Positions 39,546 through 48,079 of a stretch of 64,000 nucleotides of DNA are shown in pieces; the stretch's first letter is position 1, and every line of letters starts with the position of its first letter. The notes under the pieces were generated by a model. It ran no database searches. It was not told the DNA's origin and saw nothing but the letters and a program-made list of their open reading frames with translations. The position numbers and the translations under genes were made by a program. This DNA comes from Arthrobacter sp. MAHUQ-56 (GTDB lineage Bacteria; Actinomycetota; Actinomycetes; Actinomycetales; Micrococcaceae): the NCBI RefSeq assembly GCF_019710585.1, contig NZ_JAIFZQ010000020.1, positions 248,001 to 312,000 on the forward strand, in the 5' to 3' direction.

Positions 39546-42388
39546 TGCAGAACCTCGAACAATTCCGGCAGGCCGTGGCCGATCCGGCGCAGGTGAAGAC
39601 CCGCGCCATCGACCTGCACGCCAACGCCCACGACGCCTCGCACTTCCTGCTCATCCCGCAGGCCGTTGTCATGGCCAAGGACGCCGCGGAGGTCGGCGCC
39701 CTGCTCCGGGCCAGTGCGGCGCAGGGCGTCCCGCTCACCCTCCGCTCCGGCGGCACCAGCCTCAGCGGGCAGGCGGTCACGGACGGTGTGCTGGTGGACG
39801 TGCGGCGCAACTTCCGGGACGTTGAAGTGCTCGACGGCGGCGCGCGGGTCCGCGTGCAGCCGGGGGTTACCGTGCGGGCGCTGAACGCGCGGCTTGCACC
39901 CTACGGGCGCAAGTTCGGGCCGGACCCGGCCAGCGAGGCCGCGTGCACCATCGGCGGCGTGGTGGCGAACAACTCCTCCGGCATGAACTGCGGCACGGTG
40001 GACAACGCGTACCGCACCCTGGAGTCCCTCACCGTGGTGCTGCCGTCCGGCACGGTCATCGACACCGGGGCCCCGGACGCGGACACCCGGCTGCGGACGC
40101 TGGAACCGGAGCTCTACAAAGGCCTGGTACAGCTCGCGGCACGGGTGCGCGGCAACAGCGATTCCGTGAACCGCATACGGCAGCAGTTCAGCATGAAGAA
40201 CACCATGGGCTACGGCCTGAACTCCCTGCTGGACTACGACCGCCCGGTGGACATGCTGGCGCACCTGATCGTGGGCAGCGAAGGAACCCTGGGCTTCGTG
40301 GCGGAGGCGGTGTTCCGGACAATTCCCCGCCTCCCGCATGCCGCCACCGGCCTCCTCGTCTTCCCGGACCTGCAGGCCGCCAACGCGGCCCTGCCGGCGC
40401 TGGTGGACACCGGCGCCGCCACGGTGGAACTCCTGGACGCGCTCTCGCTCAAGGTGGGCCAGACGCTGAAGGGGACTCCCGCCGTCGTACGAGACCTGGC
40501 GGTGCGCGAGCACGCGGCGCTGCTGGTGGAATACTCTGCCGGGCAGCAGGACGAGGTTGTGGCGCTGCGGGAGGTGGGCGAACGCGCCCTCGCCGGCCTG
40601 GCGCTGGCTGCCCCGGCGCAGTTCACCGCTGATGCGTCCGCCCGGGCGCAGCTGTGGCACCTGCGCAAGGGCCTGTACGCCTCGGTGGCCGGTGCCCGGC
40701 CGCAGGGGACCACCGCGCTGCTGGAGGACATTGTGGTGCCGGTCCCGGTGCTGGGTCGCACGTGCCGTGAACTGGTGCGGCTGTTCGACAAGTACCGGTA
40801 CGAAAACAGCGTGATCTTCGGGCACGCAAAGGACGGCAACGTCCACTTCATGCTCACGGACGGTTTTGCCACGGCGGAGGAACTGGACAGGTACAGCGCG
40901 TTCACCGAGGACATGGTGGACCTGGTCCTGGGGGAGGGCGGCTCGCTGAAGGCGGAGCACGGCACCGGCCGGGTGATGGCGCCGTATGTGCGGCGGCAGT
41001 ACGGGGACGAGCTGTACGGCGTGATGCGCCGGATCAAGGAGCTGTTCGATCCCGCCGGCATGCTCAACCCGGGCGTGCTCATGGACGACGATCCCCAGGC
41101 GCACCTGCGGCATATCAAGACCGCGCCGCCGGTGGCCGAGGAAGTGGACCGCTGCGTCTCCTGCGGGTACTGCGAGCCGGTGTGCCCCAGCAAGGACCTC
41201 ACCCTGACGCCGCGCCAGCGCATCGTCACCCTCCGCGCCATCGAGGCCGCACGGCTGGCCGGCGACACCGCGCTGGTGAAGGAACTGGAAAAGGACTACG
41301 ACTACGAGTCGGTGCAGACCTGCGCCGTGGACGGGATGTGCCAGACGGCCTGCCCCGTGGACATCAACACCGGGCTGCTGGTCAAGCGGATCCGGCGTTC
41401 CGACGCCGGTCCGGTGGCCAACGGCGCCTGGAACGCCGCGGCCAAGCACTGGGACGGCGTGACCCGCGGGGCCTCGCTGGCCCTGACCGTGGTGAACAAA
41501 CTGCCGGCCCCGGCCGTGGTGGCGCCCAACAAGGCAGCGCGGGCGGTGCTGGGCACGGACACGGTGCCGCTGTACTCGTCGGAGCTGCCCGGCGGCGGTT
41601 CCGCACGGAAGCGTCCGACGCCGGACCGGGCACCGGACGCCGTCTACTTCCCCGCGTGCGTGGGGACGATGTTCGGGCCGGCTGGGTCGGGTACGTCACC
41701 TGGCGAATCCCCTTCTGGGCCCGCTGCGGGCCGTGGCGTCCAGTACAGCTTCGAGCAGCTCTGTGAACGGGCGGGGATCACGCTGCTGGTGCCGGAAGGT
41801 ATTGATTCGTTGTGCTGCGGGACGCCGTGGTCCTCCAAGGGCATGGCGGCCGGCCAGGCAACCATGAAGGAGAAGACCCTGGCGGCGCTGCGGGAGGCAA
41901 CCCGGGACGGCGAGCTGGCCATCATCTGCGATGCGTCGTCCTGCACCGAGGGCCTCCGGCAGGTGGTGGAGTCCGATGACCTGGGGGTGGGCCAGCGGCC
42001 GCTGCGGATGGTGGATGCCGTGGACTTCGCCGCCGAGCACATCCTGCCCAGGCTGCCGGAGCACGCAAAGCTTAAGTCGCTGGCCCTGCACCCCACCTGC
42101 TCCTCCACACGGATGGGGATCAACGGTGCCCTGGAATCGGTGGCCCAGGCCGTGGCGGAGAAGGTGGAGGTGCCGGTGAACTGGGGCTGCTGCGCGTTCG
42201 CGGGGGACCGCGGCATGCTCCACCCCGAGCTCACGGAGTCCGCCACCCGGAAGCAGGCCGCGGAAGTGGGGCAGCTGGACGCGTCCGTGCACGCCTCCTG
42301 CAACCGCACCTGCGAGCTCGGCATGACCCGCGCCACGGGCCAGGACTACCGGCACGTCCTGGAACTGCTGGAGGAAGTTACGCGGTAG
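39545..42388 (+). CDS. FAD- and Fe-S-containing D-lactate-type dehydrogenase (Dld-II-like)
   Basis: 947 residues. The N-terminal FAD PCMH domain has LTLRSGGTSLSGQAV, PDPASEAACTIGGVVANNSSG and IVGSEGTLGFVAEAV. The FAD-oxidase cap has FGHAKDGNVHFML and KAEHGTGRVMAPYVRRQYG. Two 4Fe-4S clusters follow (CVSCGYCEPVCP and CAVDGMCQTACPVD), then CCG-type domains (CCGTPW, CCAFAGDRG). This is the single-chain D-lactate/2-hydroxyacid dehydrogenase layout that feeds quinones at the membrane. The ATG overlaps the permease stop. A low-complexity insert (GTSPGESPSGPAAGRG) splits the first CCG module. The open frame extends far upstream, but only the part from 39545 is family-like. Confidence 0.92.
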   Translation: MQNLEQFRQAVADPAQVKTRAIDLHANAHDASHFLLIPQAVVMAKDAAEVGALLRASAAQGVPLTLRSGGTSLSGQAVTDGVLVDVRRNFRDVEVLDGGARVRVQPGVTVRALNARLAPYGRKFGPDPASEAACTIGGVVANNSSGMNCGTVDNAYRTLESLTVVLPSGTVIDTGAPDADTRLRTLEPELYKGLVQLAARVRGNSDSVNRIRQQFSMKNTMGYGLNSLLDYDRPVDMLAHLIVGSEGTLGFVAEAVFRTIPRLPHAATGLLVFPDLQAANAALPALVDTGAATVELLDALSLKVGQTLKGTPAVVRDLAVREHAALLVEYSAGQQDEVVALREVGERALAGLALAAPAQFTADASARAQLWHLRKGLYASVAGARPQGTTALLEDIVVPVPVLGRTCRELVRLFDKYRYENSVIFGHAKDGNVHFMLTDGFATAEELDRYSAFTEDMVDLVLGEGGSLKAEHGTGRVMAPYVRRQYGDELYGVMRRIKELFDPAGMLNPGVLMDDDPQAHLRHIKTAPPVAEEVDRCVSCGYCEPVCPSKDLTLTPRQRIVTLRAIEAARLAGDTALVKELEKDYDYESVQTCAVDGMCQTACPVDINTGLLVKRIRRSDAGPVANGAWNAAAKHWDGVTRGASLALTVVNKLPAPAVVAPNKAARAVLGTDTVPLYSSELPGGGSARKRPTPDRAPDAVYFPACVGTMFGPAGSGTSPGESPSGPAAGRGVQYSFEQLCERAGITLLVPEGIDSLCCGTPWSSKGMAAGQATMKEKTLAALREATRDGELAIICDASSCTEGLRQVVESDDLGVGQRPLRMVDAVDFAAEHILPRLPEHAKLKSLALHPTCSSTRMGINGALESVAQAVAEKVEVPVNWGCCAFAGDRGMLHPELTESATRKQAAEVGQLDASVHASCNRTCELGMTRATGQDYRHVLELLEEVTR

Positions 42389-42394
42389 GGGAGT

Positions 42395-42412
42395 GGTGGC
42401 GGGACAGCCACC
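42395..42412 (+). terminator. Small hairpin after the dehydrogenase gene
   Basis: GGTGGC (42395-42400) and GCCACC (42407-42412) form a 6-bp stem with loop GGGACA, 7 nt after the stop. No T-run. Weak terminator candidate. Confidence 0.3.
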
Positions 42413-42447
42413 GGGAGTCGTTCAGCCTTGTCCGGCTCCAGATCCGA

Positions 42448-42478
42448 TTGCCGGTTAGCCCACCAAATTTGTTAAGGT
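42448..42478 (+). promoter_or_regulatory. galU: galU promoter candidate
   Basis: TTGCCG (42448-42453) and TAAGGT (42473-42478), 19 nt apart. The -10-like hexamer ends 6 nt before the galU ATG, so the transcript could be leaderless; alternatively AAGG inside it acts as ribosome site for a longer transcript. Confidence 0.35.
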
Positions 42479-42484
42479 TCAGCT

Positions 42485-43375
42485 ATGACTACGGGGAAAA
42501 CTATCACCAAAGCCGTCATTCCTGCTGCCGGATTGGGGACACGTTTCCTGCCCGCCACCAAGGCAATGCCGAAGGAAATGTTGCCGGTGGTCGACCGTCC
42601 GGCCATCCAGTACGTCGTCGAGGAGGCGGTGGACGCCGGCCTCACGGACCTGCTGATGATCACGGGCCGCAACAAGCGCGCCCTTGAGGACCACTTTGAC
42701 CGCGAGCCGGGCCTGGAAAGCGCCCTGGAGGCCAAGGGGGACAAGGACAAGCTGGGCATGGTGGAGCACGCCTCCCACCTGGGGCCCATCCACTACGTCC
42801 GGCAGGGTGAGGCCAAGGGGCTGGGGCACGCGGTGCTCTGCGCCCAACAGCACGTGGGGGACGAACCGTTCGCGGTGCTTTTGGGTGACGACCTCATTGA
42901 CGAGGCTGAGGACCTGCTGAGCACCATGATGGAGGTGCAGCAGAAGACCGGTGGTTCGGTGATCGCGCTGATCGAAGTTGATCCGTCGCAGATCAGCGCC
43001 TACGGCTGCGCTGACATCACGGCTGTAGAAGGCGAGGACTACGTCCGCGTCAACAGCCTGGTGGAGAAGCCCGCCGTCGGTGAGGCACCGTCCAACCTGG
43101 CTGTGATCGGCCGCTACGTGCTGCACCACTCCGTGTTCGGCGTCCTGGAGAACACCGAACCCGGCCGCGGAAACGAGATCCAGCTGACCGATGCCCTGCA
43201 GACCCTGGCCGCCGGCGAAGGCGAAGGCTCCGGCGTGTACGGCGTGGTCTTCAAGGGGCGCCGCTACGACACCGGCGACAAGCTGAGCTACCTCAAGGCC
43301 GTCATCACCCTGGCGTCCGAGCGCGTGGAATTCGGCGAGGACCTGAAGACCTGGATGAAGAGCTTCGTGGGCTAA
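42485..43375 (+). CDS. galU: UTP-glucose-1-phosphate uridylyltransferase
   Basis: 296 residues; makes UDP-glucose, the precursor for UDP-glucuronate via Ugd at 46.7 kb. Signatures are PAAGLGTRFLPATKAMPKEMLPVVD at the nucleotide site, EEAVDAGLTDLLMITGRNKRALEDHFD, RQGEAKGLGHAVLCA, LLGDDLI, VEKPAVGEAPSNLAVIGRY and GRRYDTGDKLSYLKA. The length is standard. The last 4 bases overlap the end of the convergent vanZ gene, and its terminator lies inside that gene. Confidence 0.97.
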   Translation: MTTGKTITKAVIPAAGLGTRFLPATKAMPKEMLPVVDRPAIQYVVEEAVDAGLTDLLMITGRNKRALEDHFDREPGLESALEAKGDKDKLGMVEHASHLGPIHYVRQGEAKGLGHAVLCAQQHVGDEPFAVLLGDDLIDEAEDLLSTMMEVQQKTGGSVIALIEVDPSQISAYGCADITAVEGEDYVRVNSLVEKPAVGEAPSNLAVIGRYVLHHSVFGVLENTEPGRGNEIQLTDALQTLAAGEGEGSGVYGVVFKGRRYDTGDKLSYLKAVITLASERVEFGEDLKTWMKSFVG

Positions 43376-43839
43376 TCCCGGGTTCTATTGCTTGGGGAGG
43401 TCCGTTGCCGGAAGGCAGCGGGCCTCTCTTTTTTGACAGAATAGGCGACCAGCAGCGCCCCGATGACGGCTCCTGACGTATTTGTCACAATGTCTGACGG
43501 GCTTGCAATGCGGTCGTGGAGAAACAGGAACTGCCCCAGTTCGATGCAACCCGAGACCAGGAGCCCCAATGCTCCGATTTGCCACCAAGTTTTTTTGGGA
43601 AATGCGAGTGCACTAACAATTCCCAGGGGGATAAAAAGTGCGACGTTGGCGGATGCTTCCACGAATTTGTAATTGACCCAGTTGGGAATGCCATGGCTGT
43701 GGAGAAACTCCAGGATGCTTGCGAGTTGCCCTGCGACAGGCTGGTCCACCGGGCTGGGCCAGAATGCGATCAATGCGAGGGGAACCATCATGGCAGCGAG
43801 GACGAGGCGCCACAGCCGCTGCTCGTAAAGGATGCTCAA
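43372..43839 (-). CDS. VanZ-family membrane protein
   Basis: 155 residues with four to five transmembrane helices. VanZ landmarks are PNWVNYKFVEASANVALFIPLGIV and GLLVSGCIELGQFLFLHDRIASPSDIVTNTSGAVIGALL. VanZ-like proteins are membrane proteins of unclear biochemical role, first linked to low-level teicoplanin resistance. TTG 43839 is the likely start, with GAGG 6 nt upstream. It follows a 48-residue membrane protein by 7 nt. The polar C-terminal tail is encoded by the antisense of the galU terminator. Confidence 0.85.
   Translation of the reverse strand: MSILYEQRLWRLVLAAMMVPLALIAFWPSPVDQPVAGQLASILEFLHSHGIPNWVNYKFVEASANVALFIPLGIVSALAFPKKTWWQIGALGLLVSGCIELGQFLFLHDRIASPSDIVTNTSGAVIGALLVAYSVKKERPAAFRQRTSPSNRTRD
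43397..43434 (+). terminator. galU: galU Rho-independent terminator embedded in vanZ
   Basis: GAGGTCCGTTGCC (43397-43409) pairs over 13 bp, with two G:T pairs, with GGCAGCGGGCCTC (43414-43426) around a GGAA loop, followed by TCTCTTTTTT. This is a textbook intrinsic terminator for the plus strand. It lies within the last 20 codons of the oppositely oriented vanZ gene. Confidence 0.85.
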
Positions 43840-43846
43840 AAGGGCC

Positions 43847-43993
43847 TCAAGACGTCCGCAGGAGGGCGAACGCTGCGGTCCCCAAGGCTACGGCGGCCAG
43901 GAGGATGAGGAAGGCATAATGCAACACCTGCGGGCGGGGGAGTGGGATTGATAGGTCGTACTCCCGTGGTGCTCTGCGCCAATGTCTCCCCAT
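43847..43993 (-). CDS. Small single-span membrane protein upstream of vanZ
   Basis: A 48-residue frame from ATG 43993 to TGA 43847. The basic N-terminus is MGRHWRRAPREYDLSIPLPR, followed by PQVLHYAFLILLAAVALGTA and AFALLRTS. The charged lead followed by one clean hydrophobic helix and a final Arg is the profile of a real small membrane protein. It ends 7 nt before vanZ, which suggests coupling. No strong ribosome site is visible. No family recognised. Confidence 0.55.
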   Translation of the reverse strand: MGRHWRRAPREYDLSIPLPRPQVLHYAFLILLAAVALGTAAFALLRTS

Positions 43994-44016
43994 AGATCAA
44001 ATAGATACCACACAAA

Positions 44017-44058
44017 GCAAAAGGTGGGTGCTCCTCCGTTTCCGGAGGAGCACCCACC
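44017..44058 (-). terminator. Rho-independent terminator of the LAXTG protein gene
   Basis: GGTGGGTGCTCCTCCG (44023-44038) and CGGAGGAGCACCCACC (44043-44058) form a perfect 16-bp stem with a 4-nt loop. On the minus strand the stem is followed by TTTTGCTTTG. It is positioned 26 nt past the stop of the surface protein gene. Confidence 0.88.
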
Positions 44059-44084
44059 TTCATTGGTGCTAGAAAGCGTTGCCC

Positions 44085-44675
44085 TTAGGCGGCAGCCTCG
44101 GCCTTGGCGCGGCGGCGGACCACCACTACCGAGGTTGCACCGGCGGCGAGTGCGCCAGCGCCAACCAAGGTCCAAAGGACCAGGCCGGAGTCGGCACCGG
44201 TGTTTGCCAGGCCACCGGTGTTGGCCAGTGGAGCTCCACCTGCGTTGCCGCCGGTGTTGGCCAGTGCAGTTCCGACCCTCACGATCACCGGACCAACAGT
44301 AATGCCGGACGTATTGCCGGTGGCGGTGATGGAGTACGTCCCGGGTTCGTTGATAGCGAGCGGGACCGAGATCTTGCCCTGGGCATCAGCCTGCGCGGTC
44401 AGGGTCTGCGGAGCCTGGAATACGGGGATCTTGGCCGAAACGGCTGCACCGCCGGTATTCGCGCCACCAGTGGTGACCAAGGTGATGGTGATGGTCACGG
44501 TCTCACCGGGAAGGAAGCCCTGCGCGGTAAAGATGAAGGTCTCACCCGGCGCGACAGTACCGTCCGAAACGCCGGCTGCCGGTGGAAGCGCCGGGTAGGT
44601 TGCGGCCATGGCGGGTGCCGAGCCTATAAGTGCGATAGAGCCTGCAAGAGCGAGTGCAGCGAAAGTCTTCTTCAT
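44085..44675 (-). CDS. Cell-wall-anchored surface protein with LAXTG sorting signal
   Basis: 196 residues. The signal peptide is MKKTFAALALAGSIALIGSA with PAMA-A cleavage. One Ig/CARDB-like beta domain follows (APGETFIFTAQGFLPGETVTITITL, INEPGTYSITATGN). The C-terminal sorting signal is LANTGADSG plus a hydrophobic helix (LVLWTLVGAGALAAGATSVV) and an RRRAKAEAAA tail. LAXTG is the motif of class E sortases in high-GC actinobacteria. LANTGG occurs twice more just before the final motif. No sortase gene is in the window. ATG 44675 has a G-rich ribosome site. It sits inside the polysaccharide locus and may be part of the surface matrix. Confidence 0.85.
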   Translation of the reverse strand: MKKTFAALALAGSIALIGSAPAMAATYPALPPAAGVSDGTVAPGETFIFTAQGFLPGETVTITITLVTTGGANTGGAAVSAKIPVFQAPQTLTAQADAQGKISVPLAINEPGTYSITATGNTSGITVGPVIVRVGTALANTGGNAGGAPLANTGGLANTGADSGLVLWTLVGAGALAAGATSVVVVRRRAKAEAAA

Positions 44676-44714
44676 GTGTCCCCCCGGAGACGTTTAAGTT
44701 TTTTACCCGATTTT

Positions 44715-44749
44715 GGGGAAGGTCCCCTCTGCACGAGACCGTGTGCAGA
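44715..44749 (-). promoter_or_regulatory. Structured leader of the LAXTG protein gene
   Basis: Two adjacent stems lie in the 170-nt gap before the surface protein gene: TCTGCAC (44728-44734) with GTGCAGA (44743-44749), and GGGG (44715-44718) with CCCC (44724-44727). On the transcribed minus strand they stack directly, followed by AAAATCGGG. This may be a 5' UTR structure influencing translation or mRNA stability; no known riboswitch class was recognised. Confidence 0.35.
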
Positions 44750-44845
44750 ACTACGGATAGATATCCCAAAAGAGACGGTACCATCTGCTCTTCAGTGCGG
44801 GCAATCTCAGTCCAGTCGGTTTACATAGTATTTACCCACTTGTCA

Positions 44846-46723
44846 CTAGCCAGCGTCGCAGGATGGGCTTTCTGTCGGAAGAAGAACGTCCTTTACATGC
44901 TGGACAGTCGGCGTGACAACGAGGTTAGGTTCTGTATGCTGAACTATTTTCCCAAAGGTGAAGTCGACTGTTTTACTTTCGCCCGGGCCAAGTTGCTGGG
45001 CCACGACAGCCACCGGCCTGTTCGCGTGGATGTAAGGGGCGAACGGGATCTTCTGGCCGCCGCTCATTGCTGATTCCACATTCGCCTGCACAGGCCCGTA
45101 GGCGATGATGTTGGTTTGCACCGCTCCGGGCGCTACTCCGAAAGCGCCTCCGCCGGTGACGTAGGCTGGCAGGGAGGTGGCGGCGTTGGCAGGTGCATTG
45201 TTTGTGCTTGTAACCCGAACCCTGGTTTGTTCATAGCCGTCAGCCGGGCACTCTTTGATCAACTGGACCGTGCGCTTGACGTAGTAGTCCATCTTGGCGC
45301 CGGTGCCGTCGTTGAAATATACGCCAAACTGTGCGGGGTTGACGCTCGGTCCGGAAATGGATCCGCTGAGGGAGTATTTGTTCAGGACTGACTGCTGAGC
45401 AGAGTCAGCAGACCAAACTAGAACACGTCCTTCCTCCGCCCCTTGAGTGATTCCGGCGATGAGACCCTTTGCCTCTCCCTTAACGGTGGAAAGCGCGGAA
45501 AATACTTCCTTAGCAACTCCTGCAAAATACATATCCTGCAGTTTGGGCTCTGGAATTTTTGCATAGACGTCGGAGAGTAAGGTAGTCACAACGTTGCTGC
45601 CCGTGAGTTGAGTCGGCAGACCGGCTGCTTGGACGGCAGCTAGCTCGGGGCCACTGATCGTAACTGGCCCCGTGGTCTGGAGGATATAACTCAGTACGAC
45701 AGGGTCAATCGACAGGACTCCGTCAACCCGTTGTCCGGTCTTTCTCTCCCACATCGCTTGGGCGGTGGCGGCAGCGGTGGGGAAATCCGGCGTGAGATTC
45801 ACATCCTGCATGTACTTGCCTAGCCGGGTTGTATATATCTGTTGCTGTTGCTGATCGACTGGCACGTTGGGGGACATACTGCCAAGATTGCTGGCACTGG
45901 TCTGCGTCCCAAGGGAAAGTCTTCCACGGTCCAACGTTAGAACTGCCAGCGCTCCCGGTATGCCGCCCGAGGCTCGCGCCTCCGCATTATTCTGAATCAT
46001 GAGCAGGTAATTCTTTGGGCCATCCGCGCCGAGCATTGCAGGCGCAATATATGCTGCGTCCGCCGCCGAATTGAGTGCGCTCGTCGCTTGGTTCAGCTCT
46101 TGTGTCGCATCATGCAGAGGGCCAGCCACTTCCGGCAGGAGCCGGTCGGTCTCTATTCCCTGTAAACGTTCGGCGGAAGCCCGTACGCTGTAAGCGGCCG
46201 AGGCGACACTTGGAGCCGCAGCCTTGAGGGGGTCCAAGTTGCTTCCCGAGCCGCTGGGCATAAGCGCGTCCCAGTTGAGAGACCCGTACACACTGACCAG
46301 TGGACTAAGTCCGAGACTGGCGACGTCGTCAGCTGATCTTGATACTTCGGAAACTGCGCTGACGTTTGGCCCCATCAGAGGCAAGCCAGATGTAAGTGTC
46401 CATAGGGGGTCCTCGGAGGCCTGTCGGGCCGCCGAAGTATGAGTGCGAAGTTTTGCGACAGTCTCCTTGGCGGATTCTGCATCGGAGGCCATGATGTCTT
46501 GTTTGAGCTGAGGAATCAGGCTTGCGGCTGCCTCCAAGTCGTTCTTGATTGCATAGGCCTTCAACCCCACCCAGACTGCTCCGCCCCCGAACAGTAAGAC
46601 CAGGACAACTACTGAAAGGCCGATTCTCAGGAGCCTTCTTGGCCGCTTTCGCGCCGTGCGCCGAGTCGCCGCCATATTTTGTTGCCCCGACACCTGTGTA
46701 TTTAGCGGATTCGCAGTGTCCAT
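44846..46723 (-). CDS. DUF4012 domain membrane-anchored protein
   Basis: 625 residues. The basic cytosolic N-terminus (AATRRTARKRPRRLLR) leads into one transmembrane helix (IGLSVVVLVLLFGGGAVWVG), a coiled helical stretch and then the DUF4012 region: YLLMIQNNAEARASGGIPGA, GVLSIDPVVLSYILQTTGPV, LLSDVYAKIPEP, and a C-terminal beta domain with YVKRTVQLIKECPADGYEQT. DUF4012 proteins recur in actinobacterial exopolysaccharide clusters, but their activity is unknown. ATG 46723 begins 1 nt after the ugd stop, so it is cotranscribed with ugd. Confidence 0.88.
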   Translation of the reverse strand: MDTANPLNTQVSGQQNMAATRRTARKRPRRLLRIGLSVVVLVLLFGGGAVWVGLKAYAIKNDLEAAASLIPQLKQDIMASDAESAKETVAKLRTHTSAARQASEDPLWTLTSGLPLMGPNVSAVSEVSRSADDVASLGLSPLVSVYGSLNWDALMPSGSGSNLDPLKAAAPSVASAAYSVRASAERLQGIETDRLLPEVAGPLHDATQELNQATSALNSAADAAYIAPAMLGADGPKNYLLMIQNNAEARASGGIPGALAVLTLDRGRLSLGTQTSASNLGSMSPNVPVDQQQQQIYTTRLGKYMQDVNLTPDFPTAAATAQAMWERKTGQRVDGVLSIDPVVLSYILQTTGPVTISGPELAAVQAAGLPTQLTGSNVVTTLLSDVYAKIPEPKLQDMYFAGVAKEVFSALSTVKGEAKGLIAGITQGAEEGRVLVWSADSAQQSVLNKYSLSGSISGPSVNPAQFGVYFNDGTGAKMDYYVKRTVQLIKECPADGYEQTRVRVTSTNNAPANAATSLPAYVTGGGAFGVAPGAVQTNIIAYGPVQANVESAMSGGQKIPFAPYIHANRPVAVVAQQLGPGESKTVDFTFGKIVQHTEPNLVVTPTVQHVKDVLLPTESPSCDAG

Positions 46724-46724
46724 A

Positions 46725-48038
46725 TCAAGGACGCCCTAGCCCGCGGTAGGTCCATCCAGCAGCACGCCACTTACTGGCATCTAGGGAATTCCTGCCATCG
46801 AGAATCTTGGGCGAGGAGACAAGGGCTGCGGCCTCGTAGGGGTCCAAATCGCGATACTGCCGCCACTCGGTCAAAAGGAGGAGGGCGTCAGCTCGCTGGA
46901 GGGCGGCCTCGGTGGAGGCTTCGTAATGTAACTCGGGGAAGCGCCGAGCTGCGTTGTGAAGTGCCTCCGGGTCTGTCACGGTCACTACTGCTCCCTGAAG
47001 CTGCAACTGTGCTGCGATGCTCAGTGCTGGCGAATCCCGCACATCGTCGCTTTCAGGTTTGAAGGCAGCCCCCAGTACAGTAATCCGCTGCCCCAAGAGT
47101 GAACCGCCGCAAAGTTCTCGGGCAAGCTCTACCACACGCGTCCTGCGGCGCATGTTGATGGCGTCCACTTCGCGAAGAAATGTCAAGGCTTGGTCTGCCC
47201 CAAGCTCTCCCGCCCGCGCCATAAAGGCTCTGATGTCTTTCGGAAGGCAGCCACCGCCGAAACCTATTCCTGCGTTGAGGAACTTACGGCCGATCCTGTC
47301 GTCGAGGCCGATGGCGTCAGCCAGTAACGTCACGTCGGCGCCGGCCGCATCGCATAGTTCGGCCATGGCGTTGATGAAGGAAATCTTAGTGGCGAGGAAT
47401 GAGTTTGCTGCTGTCTTGACCAATTCAGCTGTGGGCAGATCCGCAACGAGGCGAGGTGTGCCAGACGCCAGGGGAGCCGCATAAACCTGATCCAGGACTC
47501 GAACGGCGTCGTGCTCCTCTGAACCCCTATCAATGCCATATACCAGCCTGTCCGGGCGAAGGGTGTCTGCGACTGCATGACCCTCTCGAAGAAACTCTGG
47601 GTTCCACACCAAGTGGGCCTCAGGCTGGGCTTCATTAATCATTCCGGCCAGTCGCGCTGCAGTTCCAACCGGAACGGTCGACTTACCAACCACTACATCT
47701 CCGGGTGAGAGGTACGGGAGGAGCCCAATCGTAGCGGCATCGACGAAGGTCAAATCAGCCGCATTCTCTCCCTTCTTCTGCGGAGTTCCAACACAGATGA
47801 AGTGGACGGAGCTTCCTCTCGCTGCGGCCATGTCAGTGGAAAAAGAAAGCCTTCCCGTTTGCTGGACTTCTCCAAGTAAGTCTTCTAAGCCAGGCTCGAA
47901 GAACGGCGCATGCGCGGCAGATAGGTCTGCGATTTTTCGCTCATCAACATCGATGCCGACAACTTCGTGCCCTAGCTTTGCCATGCATGCAGCGTGGACC
48001 GCACCAAGGTAGCCGCAACCTATAACCGTTATTCGCAT
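46725..48038 (-). CDS. ugd: UDP-glucose 6-dehydrogenase
   Basis: 437 residues; oxidises UDP-glucose twice to UDP-glucuronate. The Rossmann motif ITVIGCGYLGAVHAACMAKLG is at the start. Other landmarks are GTPQKKGENAADLTFVD, KSTVPVGTAARLA, NPEFLREGHAV, catalytic Lys and Cys regions KTAANSFLATKISFINAMAE and NAGIGFGGGCLPKDIRAFM, and the C-terminal UDP-binding FKPESDDVRDSPALS. ATG 48038 has AAGGAA upstream. GalU at 42.5 kb supplies the substrate. Confidence 0.95.
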   Translation of the reverse strand: MRITVIGCGYLGAVHAACMAKLGHEVVGIDVDERKIADLSAAHAPFFEPGLEDLLGEVQQTGRLSFSTDMAAARGSSVHFICVGTPQKKGENAADLTFVDAATIGLLPYLSPGDVVVGKSTVPVGTAARLAGMINEAQPEAHLVWNPEFLREGHAVADTLRPDRLVYGIDRGSEEHDAVRVLDQVYAAPLASGTPRLVADLPTAELVKTAANSFLATKISFINAMAELCDAAGADVTLLADAIGLDDRIGRKFLNAGIGFGGGCLPKDIRAFMARAGELGADQALTFLREVDAINMRRRTRVVELARELCGGSLLGQRITVLGAAFKPESDDVRDSPALSIAAQLQLQGAVVTVTDPEALHNAARRFPELHYEASTEAALQRADALLLLTEWRQYRDLDPYEAAALVSSPKILDGRNSLDASKWRAAGWTYRGLGRP

Positions 48039-48079
48039 TTATATTTCCTTACCGAGGTGGTGACGTGCTCGCCAGATAA

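Noticed and set aside
43836..44063. 75-codon minus-strand frame across the LAXTG terminator
   Set aside because: Its first codons are the terminator stem itself; the overlapping 48-residue frame has a much better membrane-protein profile.
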